DNA of 64,000 nt from Aureibaculum flavum (GTDB lineage: Bacteria > Bacteroidota > Bacteroidia > Flavobacteriales > Flavobacteriaceae): assembly GCF_016406085.1 (NCBI RefSeq), contig NZ_JAEHFJ010000004.1, positions 1-64,000 on the forward strand, in the 5' to 3' direction. The first letter of the stretch is position 1, and every line of letters starts with the position of its first letter. Shown one piece after another: positions 9,672-20,456 of this stretch. The notes beneath the pieces are model-generated. The model ran no database searches and had not been told where the DNA came from. It saw nothing but the letters and a program-made list of their open reading frames with translations. A program made the position numbers and the translations under genes.

Positions 9672-9679
9672 TACCTTTG
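9672..9679 (+). promoter_or_regulatory. -7 box TACCTTTG, nearly leaderless gene
   Basis: TACCTTTG fits the Bacteroidota -7 consensus TAnnTTTG. It ends only 4 bp before the ATG at 9684, so transcription from it would give a leaderless or near-leaderless mRNA. A clear -33 TTG at the right spacing is not visible. Confidence 0.4.
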
Positions 9680-9683
9680 TAAG

Positions 9684-11093
9684 ATGAATTTCAAGGAATC
9701 AAAATTTTCAATAGTTGATGTAGAGACTACAGGTGGTGTTCGTGTGGGTAGAATGACGGAAATATGTATTATTACCGTAATAAATATGGAGATTGTCGAC
9801 GTTTATCAATCCCTTATAAATCCTGAGACACCTATTCCAACGTATATTACAGCATTAACAGGAATAAGCGATGAGATGGTTTATGATGCTCCAAAATTTC
9901 ATGAAATTGCTGAAATTATAGAAATGAAAATGAGAGATTCTATATTTGTAGCTCATAATGTGAATTTTGATTTCGGGTTTTTAAAAAAGGAGTTCGAAAT
10001 TGTTGGAGAAAAATTTTTGAAGGAAAAACTATGCACAGTAAGATTATCTCGTAAACTAATACCAGGTTTACCATCATATAGTTTATCGAAATTGTGTAGA
10101 TCGGTTGGAATAGAATTAAATGGTGCTCATAGGGCAGAGGCAGACACAAGAGCCACAACGATTCTTTTTTTAAATTTATTAAAACTAGACAGCAAATCAG
10201 AGTATGAAGTTTTAAATAAACATCTCGGTAAGTCGTCAGTGCAGACTGCATTACCTGCAAATTTACCTATTAAAGATTTTGAAAAGCTACCCAGTACACC
10301 GGGTGTTTATATTTTTAAAGATCTGGGTGGAAAGATTATTTATGTTGGTAAGGATAAGAATATTAAAAAAAAGGTATTAGCTCACTTTTATTCTAAATCG
10401 CAAAAAATAATAAATATCTGCAATGAAACGCATGCATTAGATTTTGAGAAAACTGGAAATGAGCTAAGTGCATTACTTTTGGAGGCTGATTATATTAGCC
10501 AATACACTCCTAAATTCAATCAGACACAGAAAAAGCCAACTAGTGTTTATCAAATTATCTCTTATGAAAATCAATTGGGAGTATTGCAATTGGCATTGCA
10601 TAAAGGAAAGGTCAGTAACACTTCAGTTGAAACCTTGTTTAGTACTTCCATAGCCACAGAAACCCTAACCAAGTTATGTGAAAAGTTTAATTTATGTCCA
10701 AAGTATTGTTCGTTGCAAGTAACCAATGGATCTTGTTCACATTCTAAAATTAAAAATTGTTTAGGCATTTGTTCCCAGCAAGAGGATGTTGATTCATATA
10801 ACGAACGTGTTAAACAAGCTTTATATAAAGTACAAAACGAACAAAAATCTTATGCAATTGTAGAAAAAGGTAGAACTTCTTCCGAAACGTGTGTTATACT
10901 AATTGAAAATGGCGAATACAAAGGATTTGGTTTTATAGATAATGAGAATGTCATAGAGCATTTTGAGGGATTTAAAGACTATGTAAAGCACTACAACAAT
11001 AACTTTTTCACTTCTAAAATAGTGAGTGCTTACTTACATAAAAATTCAAAAAGTTTAAAAATTATTAAAGCGGATACAACCCGTATAAATTAG
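9684..11093 (+). CDS. DEDDh 3'-5' exonuclease fused to a UvrC-like GIY-YIG nuclease
   Basis: A 469-residue two-domain protein. Residues 1-175 are a DnaQ/epsilon-type exonuclease (Asp12 and Glu14 in IVDVETTG, HNVNFDFGFL, and a later HRAEADTRAT carrying the His-Asp pair). Residues about 200-280 are a GIY-YIG domain (LPSTPGVYIFKDLGGKIIYVGK, then LSALLLEADYISQYTPKFN). A cysteine-bearing segment follows (CPKYCSLQVTNGSCSHSKIKNCLGIC). This matches DinG-less epsilon/Cho-like fusions seen in many bacteria and probably acts in DNA repair. A -7 box lies directly upstream. Complete. Confidence 0.87.
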   Translation: MNFKESKFSIVDVETTGGVRVGRMTEICIITVINMEIVDVYQSLINPETPIPTYITALTGISDEMVYDAPKFHEIAEIIEMKMRDSIFVAHNVNFDFGFLKKEFEIVGEKFLKEKLCTVRLSRKLIPGLPSYSLSKLCRSVGIELNGAHRAEADTRATTILFLNLLKLDSKSEYEVLNKHLGKSSVQTALPANLPIKDFEKLPSTPGVYIFKDLGGKIIYVGKDKNIKKKVLAHFYSKSQKIINICNETHALDFEKTGNELSALLLEADYISQYTPKFNQTQKKPTSVYQIISYENQLGVLQLALHKGKVSNTSVETLFSTSIATETLTKLCEKFNLCPKYCSLQVTNGSCSHSKIKNCLGICSQQEDVDSYNERVKQALYKVQNEQKSYAIVEKGRTSSETCVILIENGEYKGFGFIDNENVIEHFEGFKDYVKHYNNNFFTSKIVSAYLHKNSKSLKIIKADTTRIN

Positions 11094-11166
11094 ATCATTG
11101 TCATTTTTTTTCCAATTTTGTAATAATTTATGGTACTATTTATTTGAATAGACATGAACAGAGTAG

Positions 11167-12174
11167 TTAAGAAACGATATACCCTTTAGATTTAGCATGT
11201 TTAATAATTTGTGCGGTATTTTCTGCCAGTAGTATTTCGACATGAGTAATATCCTTTATCAATTGAACCACTTTTTTTAACTTTTTCGTGTTTGTAATAC
11301 TTCTAATATAAATACAATGAATTCTATTGGGAAATTGCTTTGCTATTTCTAAATAAATTTCAGAATCTAAATCGTGAGCATCACCCATAAGGATAAAAGG
11401 CATTGATGGATAAGTTTCAAGTATATGCTTAATTTTTAAAAATTTATTTCCCTCTAAAAAAGATTTTTTTCTTTTATTTTCTAAACCAATATCTCGTAAT
11501 AATAAGGTGCCTTTTGGGAAATTATTTTTTTCTAAAAATGCCTGCAGATAATCATATAAATTCCATGGACTATTGGAAAGATAAAAAAATGGGTTCTCAT
11601 TATACCCCGTGCTTCCCCCATAAAGTTGGGCACATAATTTCTGAGACCCTTCAATAGGCAAACGTTGATCACTCGATTTAACAATAGTATTTATAATTAC
11701 TTTCCATTTTAAAAAGGAGTAAAGCCCTGTATCTAAAATGGTTTCATCAACATCACTAATAACTCCAAATTCAGCATTGGAAGCAGGTTTCATTATAGAG
11801 TCAGTAATTGTAAATAGGGTTTTACTATCTTCTTTTAGAGCATAAGTTATCGGAATCCATATTGTTTTTTTATGTTTTAGATCAAGACCATGATTGGTAT
11901 TTAGATAGACATAACCCTCACGATCAGAAACCAATACGATCTCTTTATTTTGCCAAGTAACTTTTACAGAAACGTTGGCCTTTTCATCCGTTTCAAAACG
12001 CTTAAAAGACCGAACTATATTTTTTGAAAAAGAATTATCAATCGTTGTGGCGATACCTTCATCTTCTAGGACTCTAGCTTGGGCATATATTTTATTATCA
12101 TTTGCAAATCCACCAAAAGGAATAATAATTACAGGATCAGGATCGCCTATTAATTGTGAAATGTAATTAAACAT
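11167..12174 (-). CDS. App1-family phosphatidate phosphatase (DUF2183)
   Basis: A 335-residue soluble protein. The catalytic HAD-like motif is SDVDETILDTG with Asp141 and Asp143, preceded by a beta-rich region (about 20-130). Later motifs are PFFYLSNSPWNLYDYLQAFLEKNNFPKG and FILMGDAHDLDSEIYLEIAKQFP. The set defines the App1/DUF2183 family, whose yeast member dephosphorylates phosphatidate. A role in lipid turnover is inferred. Start ATG at 12174 is the first after a long non-coding stretch. Confidence 0.85.
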   Translation of the reverse strand: MFNYISQLIGDPDPVIIIPFGGFANDNKIYAQARVLEDEGIATTIDNSFSKNIVRSFKRFETDEKANVSVKVTWQNKEIVLVSDREGYVYLNTNHGLDLKHKKTIWIPITYALKEDSKTLFTITDSIMKPASNAEFGVISDVDETILDTGLYSFLKWKVIINTIVKSSDQRLPIEGSQKLCAQLYGGSTGYNENPFFYLSNSPWNLYDYLQAFLEKNNFPKGTLLLRDIGLENKRKKSFLEGNKFLKIKHILETYPSMPFILMGDAHDLDSEIYLEIAKQFPNRIHCIYIRSITNTKKLKKVVQLIKDITHVEILLAENTAQIIKHAKSKGYIVS

Positions 12175-12481
12175 TATAAAATAATTTTATTGTTAATTCA
12201 TTCAAATATACTTTTTTTGATAGGTTTTATTCCATCAAAGTACCTTGAGGTCTAAATTAAATAAAATGCTTTAAAAAATCTATTCTATGCTAAAAATAGT
12301 ACTTCAACTGACATGAGATTTCATCTAAAACTATAGCTTGGACTCTTGTTTTAGTTACTTTAAAATGAATAGGATGCTATTTTATCATAAATAGTATTTG
12401 CATTAATTTTTTTTGCATTGAGGGTAAACCAATTAGTAATGCAAACCTAAGTTTACCTACTGATTTAATAAAGTAAATTCA
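12175..12481. other. Intergenic region with no recognisable element
   Basis: About 307 bp between the divergent App1 and topoisomerase genes, so it must hold both promoters. I see no convincing -7 box, hairpin or repeat. Confidence 0.5.
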
Positions 12482-13555
12482 ATGGCGGTATCAAAAGGAA
12501 AGCTAATACAATTGTTAAAAACTCCGGAAAAAATCATTAATCAATATAATCTTGTTTATGTTAAGGATAAGGACTTTCCTATTCTGAGGAAAAAATGGGG
12601 TAGAGGCTTTACCTATTCCTTTAATGGAATACGTTTAAAAGATAAAAATGAGTTAAAAAGAATAAAGAGTTTAGTTATTCCTCCAATGTGGGATGATGTT
12701 AAAATTACAGATTTAAAAGAGGGGCATTTACAAGCGATGGGTCGTGATGCTAAACGTAGAAAACAATATCGTTACCATCCTAAATGGACAAAAATTAGAA
12801 ATCAGACAAAGTTTTATAAAATGACGGCGTTTGGAAAACAACTTCCTAGTATTAGACAGCAAGTAGATGCCGATTTAGATCAAAAGGGATGGCCGAAAAC
12901 TAAGGTTATAGCTTTGGTTATTCGTCTTATGGAAGAAACTCATATTAGAATTGGAAATGAACAATATGCTAAACGCAATCAAACTTATGGTTTGTCAACT
13001 TTAAGGAAAAGGCATGTTGAAGTCAATAAAAGCAAGTTAAAATTTGAATTTATTGGTAAAAAAGGTAAGGAACATTCCATTACTATTCGCAATAAACAAT
13101 TAATCCGATTGGTTAGTCGCTGTGAGGAAATACCCGGTTGGGAATTGTTTAAGTATTATGATGACGATGGTGATAAACAATCTATTGACAGTAGCATGAT
13201 TAATGAATACTTGCATGCCATTTGTGGAGCGTTTTTTTCTGCAAAGGATTTTAGAACTTGGGCTGCTTCTGTATTGTTTTTTGAAAAATTAATGGAATTG
13301 AAAGAACCCGAAACAAAAAAAGAAAGACATAAAAATACATTGTTAGGTTTTGATGCTGCTGCCAAAGGATTGGGGAATACAAGAAATGTTTGTAGAAAAT
13401 ATTATGTACATCCTATGTTAGTTTCTTTGTACGAGAAAGATTCATTAAATCAGTATTTTCAAGATGTTAATTTTGCTACCAAACAATCAACATACTTTAC
13501 CAAATCAGAATCAGTAATTCTTCAATTAATAGCAAATTTTAACCCCCAATTTTAG
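12482..13555 (+). CDS. DNA topoisomerase IB
   Basis: A 357-residue type IB topoisomerase of the poxvirus/bacterial kind. The N-terminal domain (about 1-100) contains KKWGRGFTY and IPPMWDDVKI plus the GRDAKRRKQYRYH loop. The catalytic domain (about 105-330) shows the active residues: Arg in LRKRHV, Lys in the following hairpin, Arg in KDFRTW, and the nucleophilic Tyr near 308 in RKYYVHP. It relaxes both positive and negative supercoils by a 3'-phosphotyrosine intermediate. In bacteria it is non-essential and sporadic; the neighbouring genes are stress-related. Confidence 0.92.
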   Translation: MAVSKGKLIQLLKTPEKIINQYNLVYVKDKDFPILRKKWGRGFTYSFNGIRLKDKNELKRIKSLVIPPMWDDVKITDLKEGHLQAMGRDAKRRKQYRYHPKWTKIRNQTKFYKMTAFGKQLPSIRQQVDADLDQKGWPKTKVIALVIRLMEETHIRIGNEQYAKRNQTYGLSTLRKRHVEVNKSKLKFEFIGKKGKEHSITIRNKQLIRLVSRCEEIPGWELFKYYDDDGDKQSIDSSMINEYLHAICGAFFSAKDFRTWAASVLFFEKLMELKEPETKKERHKNTLLGFDAAAKGLGNTRNVCRKYYVHPMLVSLYEKDSLNQYFQDVNFATKQSTYFTKSESVILQLIANFNPQF

Positions 13556-13700
13556 GATTTCATTCGTTTTTATCGATACGATTAAAATTTATATGGATAG
13601 CGTTAAACTGCAAACTTGAATCTTTTTAATTTTACATCAGTAATGATGCTGAGTAGCTTAGCATCAAAAAGAATAAGCTATTAATTTAAAAACAATAACG

Positions 13701-14153
13701 ATGAGTACGACATACACTGAAAAATTAGGTGAAAAATTAAATACTTTACTAGAAAAAAGTTATGATGCTGAAAAAGGGTATCATAAAGCCGCAGAAAATG
13801 CTAAAAATCAAGGATTGAAAGGTTATTTTGAAAGAAAATCAAAAGAGCGAAATCAATTTGGACATGCTATAAAATCTGAAATTAAAAACTTTGGACAAGA
13901 AGTTGAAAAAGGAGGGAGTGCGGCTGGCTCAATACATCGTACGTGGATGGATGTAAAATCTTTTTTTTCTGCGGATAGTGACGAATCTATGTTAGAAGCG
14001 GCCATTACAGGTGAAAAGGCTGCTATTGACGACTATCAAGATGTTCTGAATGAAATAAACTTACCTACAAGTACGGCAAAATTGCTTACAAATCAAGTAA
14101 GTCAAATAAAAAACGATTTGAATACTGTTAAAAATTTGGAAGACTTAGCGTAA
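13701..14153 (+). CDS. DUF2383 / PA2169-type four-helix-bundle stress protein
   Basis: A 150-residue, wholly alpha-helical, ferritin-like four-helix protein. It begins YTEKLGEKLNTLLEKSYDAEKGYHKAAENA and carries GSAAGSIHRTWMDVK in the middle, both typical of the PA2169/DUF2383 group. Biochemical function is unknown; members are commonly stress-induced. ATAGCGTTAAAC lies 92 bp upstream of the start and an identical 12-mer precedes the ferritin gene at 20661. A strong terminator follows at 14192. Confidence 0.85.
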   Translation: MSTTYTEKLGEKLNTLLEKSYDAEKGYHKAAENAKNQGLKGYFERKSKERNQFGHAIKSEIKNFGQEVEKGGSAAGSIHRTWMDVKSFFSADSDESMLEAAITGEKAAIDDYQDVLNEINLPTSTAKLLTNQVSQIKNDLNTVKNLEDLA

Positions 14154-14191
14154 GCTATAAAACCTATTGTATAACAACAAAATATGTTATC

Positions 14192-14227
14192 ACCCTGTTC
14201 GGTCTTAGACTGGGCAGGGTTCTTTTA
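14192..14227 (+). terminator. Rho-independent terminator after the DUF2383 gene
   Basis: ACCCTG (14192-14197) pairs with CAGGGT (14215-14220), with an inner GTCT/AGAC stem, followed by a T-rich TTCTTTT run. Confidence 0.8.
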
Positions 14228-14502
14228 TCTCATAAGTATTGTTGACTATATTTCTTAGATAGCCTGAGAATTGTAAAACAAAATTATCTAATGTTAAAAT
14301 TGATAAGGATGTAGACAATTCTTGTTTACCATCTTCTACAGATCGAGCATAAAATAGGTAATGCGTTAATGTTTATTGCGTTAGCGTCAATTTGATTATG
14401 AATTTTTAAGGACTTTTGTATAAGAAGATTGAGAAATACCATAGCTCAATTATTATTTATTAATCATCCTTGTCAGTCAGACAAGCTTAAAACAGAAAAA
14501 TT
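14228..14502. other. Intergenic region with GCGTTA motifs and a hairpin leader
   Basis: GCGTTAAT at 14363-14370 and GCGTTAGC at 14378-14385 resemble motifs before other stress genes in this window. CTTGTC (14469-14474) and GACAAG (14480-14485) form a hairpin 17 bp before the next ATG. Confidence 0.4.
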
Positions 14503-14664
14503 ATGTTACGTTGGACAATCACATTTATAATCTTAGCCTTAATAGCTGGAATTCTTGGTTTCGGTGGAATAGCCGCTGGAGCTGCCGGAATTGCAAAAGT
14601 CTTATTTTTTATTTTTTTAATACTTTTTATTTTCTCGCTATTAACAGGTAGAAAAAAAGTTTAA
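14503..14664 (+). CDS. DUF1328 (YtjA-type) small membrane protein
   Basis: A 53-residue protein with two membrane segments: [26 protein letters not shown], then a second hydrophobic helix ending LLTGRKKV. The LRW start and GFGGIA(A)GAAGIAK core are the DUF1328/YtjA signature. Members are stress- or envelope-related, with no known mechanism. The lipoprotein gene follows 39 bp later and is probably in the same transcript. Confidence 0.85.
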   Translation: MLRWTITFIILALIAGILGFGGIAAGAAGIAKVLFFIFLILFIFSLLTGRKKV

Positions 14665-14703
14665 ACACAAAAAACAATTTAAAAACACTAAAAACTATTA
14701 ATT

Positions 14704-14922
14704 ATGAAACGAGTAATATATGTAATGCTTATACTTTTTGTAACATCAATGTCATTTGCGTCATTGACAAGTTGTAAAGAGAAGAAAAAGACACCAGAGG
14801 AAAAGGTTGAAGAAGCTATTGATGAAATTGGTGATGGATTAGAAGAAGGTGGTGAAGAAATTGAGGATGCTGCTAAAGACGTTAAAGAAAATGTTGAAGA
14901 AGCCTTAGACACCATAAATTAG
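14704..14922 (+). CDS. Small acidic lipoprotein
   Basis: A 72-residue protein with a signal sequence and lipobox LTSC (Cys about 24), followed by a highly acidic helical stretch of EEKVEEAIDEIGDGLEEGG-type sequence. The mature part is essentially one charged amphipathic helix. Probably anchored in the membrane; function unknown. It is followed by a strong terminator and co-oriented with the DUF1328 gene. Confidence 0.75.
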   Translation: MKRVIYVMLILFVTSMSFASLTSCKEKKKTPEEKVEEAIDEIGDGLEEGGEEIEDAAKDVKENVEEALDTIN

Positions 14923-14970
14923 AGAGCTTAAAGACAAAATTTACAATAGTAAATTACCGAAATCGATTAA

Positions 14971-15004
14971 ACGAGTATTTCAAATTGAATACTCGTTTTT
15001 TTTA
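14971..15004 (+). terminator. Rho-independent terminator
   Basis: ACGAGTATT (14971-14979) pairs perfectly with AATACTCGT (14988-14996), followed by a T tract. It ends the DUF1328/lipoprotein transcript. Confidence 0.9.
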
Positions 15005-15092
15005 TTAAATAATGTGTATTTTCAATGCCTCTTTATGTTGAAAATAGTGATAAAACAATAGTATTGACCATTTATTTTGTAAAAATTAAGTT

Positions 15093-15110
15093 AACTTGAT
15101 TAATCAAGTT
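15093..15110. promoter_or_regulatory. 18-bp perfect palindrome upstream of the AraC/RR/HK operon
   Basis: AACTTGATTAATCAAGTT is a perfect palindrome about 35 bp upstream of a -7-like TATATTTG box (15145-15152). It could be an operator for a dimeric regulator of the operon at 15244-18427. The regulator is not known. Confidence 0.4.
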
Positions 15111-15243
15111 TATTTGAGCAGTGTTTATTACAATTTAAAATAATTATATTTGATATATACTTAATTAGTCAATTATAGTATATTCGTTGCAAGTGCAATT
15201 AGTTAATTTTAAATTAGAATTTTTGACGAACAAAAATGTATTT

Positions 15244-15804
15244 ATGAAAATTTATGTAACATTCGATTTTGACGTGGCGTGTAATGCTATTCTTGAAGAA
15301 CAGTTAAGTAAATTGAATGTAGAATATTTTATTAATGGTACCAGAGAAATTTTATTTAATAAACAATTAACAGAGCAACAACAATCAGTTTTAGCAACAT
15401 CTTTGAAAAAATACGGAGTTGAAGTAATAGACAATCAAAAAACGGAACTTATACAACGAATAAAAGACGCTATTCAAGAAATGCTAAAAGATGATGAAGC
15501 TAATTTGTATAAAATATCATCTTATCTATCAGATAAATTAGATTATTCATATGCTTATTTGTCAAATCTATTTTCAGAAGCTACCTATACTTCAATTGAA
15601 AATTTTGTAATTCTTCAAAAAGTAGATTATGTAAAAGAGTTAATTGCCACAACAGATTTAACATTGACAGAAATTGCTTATCGGCTAAATTATAGTAGTG
15701 TTGCACATTTATCAGGTCAGTTTAAAAAAATAACAGGGTTAACACCAACAGTATTTTATAAAATTATTGAAAAACGAAAAGCAGTTAAATCTAAAACAGT
15801 ATAA
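15244..15804 (+). CDS. AraC-type HTH transcriptional regulator (short)
   Basis: A 186-residue protein from ATG 15244; an upstream in-frame TTG at 15187 is less likely. The first 75 residues have no recognisable sensor domain (KIYVTFDFDVACNAILEEQL, then ILFNKQLTEQQQ, GVEVID), possibly a small alpha/beta partner domain. The rest is the two-HTH AraC DNA-binding domain, with LYKISSYLSDKLDYSYAYLSNLF and LTEIAYRLNYSSVAHLSGQFKKITGLTP. It is followed after 2 bp by a response regulator and then a histidine kinase, so it is likely the transcriptional output partner of that signalling system. Confidence 0.85.
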   Translation: MKIYVTFDFDVACNAILEEQLSKLNVEYFINGTREILFNKQLTEQQQSVLATSLKKYGVEVIDNQKTELIQRIKDAIQEMLKDDEANLYKISSYLSDKLDYSYAYLSNLFSEATYTSIENFVILQKVDYVKELIATTDLTLTEIAYRLNYSSVAHLSGQFKKITGLTPTVFYKIIEKRKAVKSKTV

Positions 15805-15806
15805 AA

Positions 15807-16253
15807 ATGACTATTAAAAACTTAATTGTTTTTCTTGCAGAAGATGACGAAGATGACAGATGGCTTTTTGAACAAGCTTTGGAGAACATAAAAATTAAGA
15901 CGGAACTATCCATGTTTAAAAATGGAAAGGAACTGATGGATTTTTTAAAGAAACCTGACTCCATTCAGCCACATATCGTTTTTTTAGATTTAAACATGCC
16001 CATTAAAAATGGTATGGAATGTTTAAAAGAAATGAAACAGCATGATAATTTAAAAAGTATTCCCGTTGCTATTTACTCAACGTCATCGTCTGAAAAAGAT
16101 ATTGAAAATACGTTTGTAAATGGAGCTAATATTTATATAAATAAACCAAACAAGTTTTCGGCACTTAAAAAGGTTATTGAAAAGGTGTTGCAACTTAATT
16201 GGCAGTACCAAACATCAAATTTAAATAAGGAAAATTTTTTATTTAGAATATAG
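15807..16253 (+). CDS. Stand-alone response regulator (Rcp1-like receiver)
   Basis: A 148-residue single receiver domain with no output domain. The acidic pocket is Asp13 and Asp14, the phosphoacceptor is Asp61 in VFLDLNMP, and the conserved Lys is Lys113 in INKP. It is of the Rcp1 type, common beside phytochrome-like or PAS kinases. It lies between the AraC gene (2 bp) and the kinase gene (5 bp), which makes it the probable phosphoryl acceptor of that kinase. Confidence 0.92.
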   Translation: MTIKNLIVFLAEDDEDDRWLFEQALENIKIKTELSMFKNGKELMDFLKKPDSIQPHIVFLDLNMPIKNGMECLKEMKQHDNLKSIPVAIYSTSSSEKDIENTFVNGANIYINKPNKFSALKKVIEKVLQLNWQYQTSNLNKENFLFRI

Positions 16254-16258
16254 AAAAC

Positions 16259-18427
16259 ATGGATTTTAGAGAAATATTGTCTTCGACGAAATCATATAAA
16301 ATAGCCTTAGTTGTGGCTGTAGCATTACTATTATTATTGTCGAGTATTTCTTATCGACAAATCAATAATATGAGAAAGTCTTCTGACTTGGTTTCGGCAT
16401 CGTTGATGGTTGATAGAGAAGTCAATAACCTATTTTCAAAATTTAGTTTAATTGAAGCTGCCGAGTATAGATCATTGCTCGTAAACGATTCTACATTTAG
16501 TGAAGTTTATAAAAAACATAAACGTGAAACGGAGATTTCGTTTTTAAATCTATTAGAGCTTACTAAAGATTTACCAGAGCAAGTTCAATATTTAGATACA
16601 ATAGGTCAATGGAGAGATAGTTTGGACCTTTCTATCAATAAACTTAATAAATATCGTGGACTATTAGAGGATGATATAGAAGCAAAAGTAATGGTAGAAG
16701 TTAGTAAGATGGCTTCCATTTTTTTAAAATTAAATACGCTAAGGACAGGAATGTCTAAAAGAAAAGAGGCGTTATTTAAACAACGAATGGTCGACTATAA
16801 AACGGAGACCTTTTTTACACCATTTATATCCTTATTATTGATGCTGTTTTCAATATTGGTGTTTTGGCTTGCTTTTAGAAAGATTAATAATTCGAGAAAA
16901 GAATTGGCTGGTACTCAGTCGTTTGTTGAAAATATTATTACCAATAGTAATAACCTTATTAATTATTTTGAACCGGTTAGAGATGATAAAGGAAAAGTTA
17001 TTGATTTTATATTTAAATATTCTAACAGTAAAATAGAAGACATTACAGGTGTGCCTGTAGAAAATATATTAGGAACCAGATTGACAGCTAGTTTTCCTGA
17101 GACTATAACAAATGGCCTCTTTGATATGTACGTGAAGTGTATAGAAACAGGAGAGTCAAATGATTTGACGCGTCGTTATATATTTAATGATACAGAAGTC
17201 TGGTTAAAAAGCTTAGTTTCGAAATTGGAAGAAGGTGTTAACGTTACCACTTCCGATGTTACTCAAGAAAAGGGCAAAACGGATGACTTGAAAAAACTTA
17301 ACGATACTTTATTCTTAAAAAATACGGTTTTAAATAATGCCGAAGTAATAGCGAAAATTGGAAGTTTTACTAGGTATTCAGAAATGGGTACTACAGATAT
17401 GTCAGATAATCTATATAGATTGATTGGATGTGAACCTGGTGAATTTAAGCCTGACTTTGAAAATTATATGACATTTGTGCATCCTGAAGACGTGCAAGAA
17501 ATAGAAAAGTCACTAGTTAAAAATTTAGAATCAAAAGAAATTTTTGAGACTAGTTACAGAGTGTTTACAAAGAATGGAAAGCTAAGGCATTTTAAATCAG
17601 CAACCTTAATGATTGTTGAAAATGGTAATAAGAAAATGGTAGGGGTAGTTCAAGATATAACTCAAAGCGTTAAGAAAGATAAAAAATTAGAACGTAAAAA
17701 TAAAGCCTTAATCCGAACCAACGATGAGCTAGCTTCTTTTAATCGTGTGGTTAGTCACGACTTACAGGAACCATTGCGGAAAATACAAATGTTTATTTCA
17801 TTATTATCGGAAACGGAACGTACTAATTTATCGGATAAAGGTGTTACTTTTTTTGATAAGATTGACGATTCGGCGGGTAGAATGCAACTGCTTATTAAAA
17901 ATTTATTGACCTATTCTAGAATTGATGATAGTCATGAGGATTTTCAAGAAATTGATTTAAATAAAAAATTAGAAAAAGTAGAGGATAATCTTTCGGAAAG
18001 AATTAAAGAGTCTAATATTTCAATAGTAAAAAAGAATTTACCTATTATTAATGGTATCCCATTTCAGATGGAGCAATTGTTTAACAACCTACTTTCCAAT
18101 GCAATTAAATATAGAAGTAAAACTGAAAAGGCTAAAATATTAATTGATGTTACAACAGTTCATAAAGATCAAATTCCATTACCTTATAAAAAGCCTGCAA
18201 AAAATTACCATAAAATTATAATAAGTGATAATGGTATTGGTTTCGATCAGGAGAATGCAGAAAAAATCTTCGAAATTTTTGAGCGTCTACATCAGAAAAA
18301 TGAATACTCAGGGACTGGTGTTGGATTGGCAATTTGTAAAAAAATTGTAGATAATCATCACGGGTTTATCCATGCTACAAGTGAACTTGGAAAAGGTACT
18401 ACCTTTTATATTTATTTGCCTCTTTAG
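16259..18427 (+). CDS. Membrane PAS sensor histidine kinase with CHASE3-like sensor
   Basis: A 722-residue kinase. Membrane segment about 13-32, a helical extracytoplasmic CHASE3-like domain (33-185), membrane segment about 189-208, then PAS about 222-335 and a second PAS/PAC about 355-472 (HPEDVQEIEKSL, KMVGVVQDITQ). HisKA contains the phosphoacceptor His in VVSHDLQEPLRKI, and the HATPase domain shows NNLLSNAIKY, DNGIGFD and GTGVGLAICKKI. Complete. It autophosphorylates on an unknown extracytoplasmic or cytoplasmic cue and probably signals to the adjacent receiver and AraC regulator. Confidence 0.92.
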   Translation: MDFREILSSTKSYKIALVVAVALLLLLSSISYRQINNMRKSSDLVSASLMVDREVNNLFSKFSLIEAAEYRSLLVNDSTFSEVYKKHKRETEISFLNLLELTKDLPEQVQYLDTIGQWRDSLDLSINKLNKYRGLLEDDIEAKVMVEVSKMASIFLKLNTLRTGMSKRKEALFKQRMVDYKTETFFTPFISLLLMLFSILVFWLAFRKINNSRKELAGTQSFVENIITNSNNLINYFEPVRDDKGKVIDFIFKYSNSKIEDITGVPVENILGTRLTASFPETITNGLFDMYVKCIETGESNDLTRRYIFNDTEVWLKSLVSKLEEGVNVTTSDVTQEKGKTDDLKKLNDTLFLKNTVLNNAEVIAKIGSFTRYSEMGTTDMSDNLYRLIGCEPGEFKPDFENYMTFVHPEDVQEIEKSLVKNLESKEIFETSYRVFTKNGKLRHFKSATLMIVENGNKKMVGVVQDITQSVKKDKKLERKNKALIRTNDELASFNRVVSHDLQEPLRKIQMFISLLSETERTNLSDKGVTFFDKIDDSAGRMQLLIKNLLTYSRIDDSHEDFQEIDLNKKLEKVEDNLSERIKESNISIVKKNLPIINGIPFQMEQLFNNLLSNAIKYRSKTEKAKILIDVTTVHKDQIPLPYKKPAKNYHKIIISDNGIGFDQENAEKIFEIFERLHQKNEYSGTGVGLAICKKIVDNHHGFIHATSELGKGTTFYIYLPL

Positions 18428-18807
18428 ATTTAATAGATAAATACTTTTCAAAATTTGATGCGTATTTATATTAACATTAGTCATACCTATTCTTTTGTTT
18501 ACCAACAATTTTTAAAGGAAGCGGTATCTTAATCATATGAATTTACTTTCTATTTCATCAATTTTTTCTGCTATCAATTAAAGCAAAATATCAATAATTA
18601 TCAATCGATTAAAAAATAAATTTAAGTATAAAAAACTTCAATTTCTTCTATTTTTTACTCAAAACAGGCTCTTTTCACACCATTTTCAAGCAAAAACGAA
18701 TAATTATATAACGAAATCCTAAAACTATGTAACGTGGAAGGGTAGTGTATGAGTGACCTTTGTAATGTAAAGTGAAAGAGGTGTATAAATCGCAAAAAAA
18801 CTATCAA
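18428..18807. other. Intergenic region without clear features
   Basis: AT-rich sequence after the kinase gene. A weak -7-like GACCTTTG lies at about 18755-18762 before the next small gene. No repeat or terminator is evident. Confidence 0.4.
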
Positions 18808-18954
18808 ATGAAAAATAAGAATTCTAAGCTAAAACAATTTTCTCGAGTAGGAAAAGTCTTTTCAAAAAACCTAAAAAATACTTTAGAGCAGAACGTGAAA
18901 TTCGGTTCGGTATTGGGAGTGTCAGAGAGTACTTTTAAAATTATTAATAAATAA
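18808..18954 (+). CDS. Small basic hypothetical protein
   Basis: A 48-residue frame from ATG 18808 (an in-frame GTG lies at 18772) encoding MKNKNSKLKQFSRVGKVFSK and ending SESTFKIINK. It is lysine-rich, soluble and not recognised. It is co-directional with the following small membrane protein (27 bp gap), which supports a real gene, but length alone makes it uncertain. Confidence 0.4.
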   Translation: MKNKNSKLKQFSRVGKVFSKNLKNTLEQNVKFGSVLGVSESTFKIINK

Positions 18955-18980
18955 TAATAGAATCAATAACACACTATAGT

Positions 18981-19127
18981 ATGTCTAAATTATTATATGG
19001 ATTGGCAATTATCTTTTTAATTGTATGGGCAATTGGCTTTTTTGCTTATGGTCTGGGCTTAATAATTCATATTTTTTTACTCGGTGCTGTTGTTGCGATG
19101 ATCATAAAGCTTACGAAAGAAAAATAA
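18981..19127 (+). CDS. lmo0937-type (DUF5670-like) small membrane protein
   Basis: A 48-residue protein starting MSKLLYGLAIIFLIVWAIGF, with two membrane helices, and ending MIIKLTKEK. The L(L/W)..A.I.L..W..G motif with two short helices matches the lmo0937/DUF5670 family, often found near stress genes. A second member lies at 20275. Function unknown. Confidence 0.7.
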   Translation: MSKLLYGLAIIFLIVWAIGFFAYGLGLIIHIFLLGAVVAMIIKLTKEK

Positions 19128-19154
19128 TTAACAATTAAACTAAAATTAAACAAG

Positions 19155-20445
<1,291 letters not shown>

Positions 20446-20456
20446 TTAAAAAAAAC

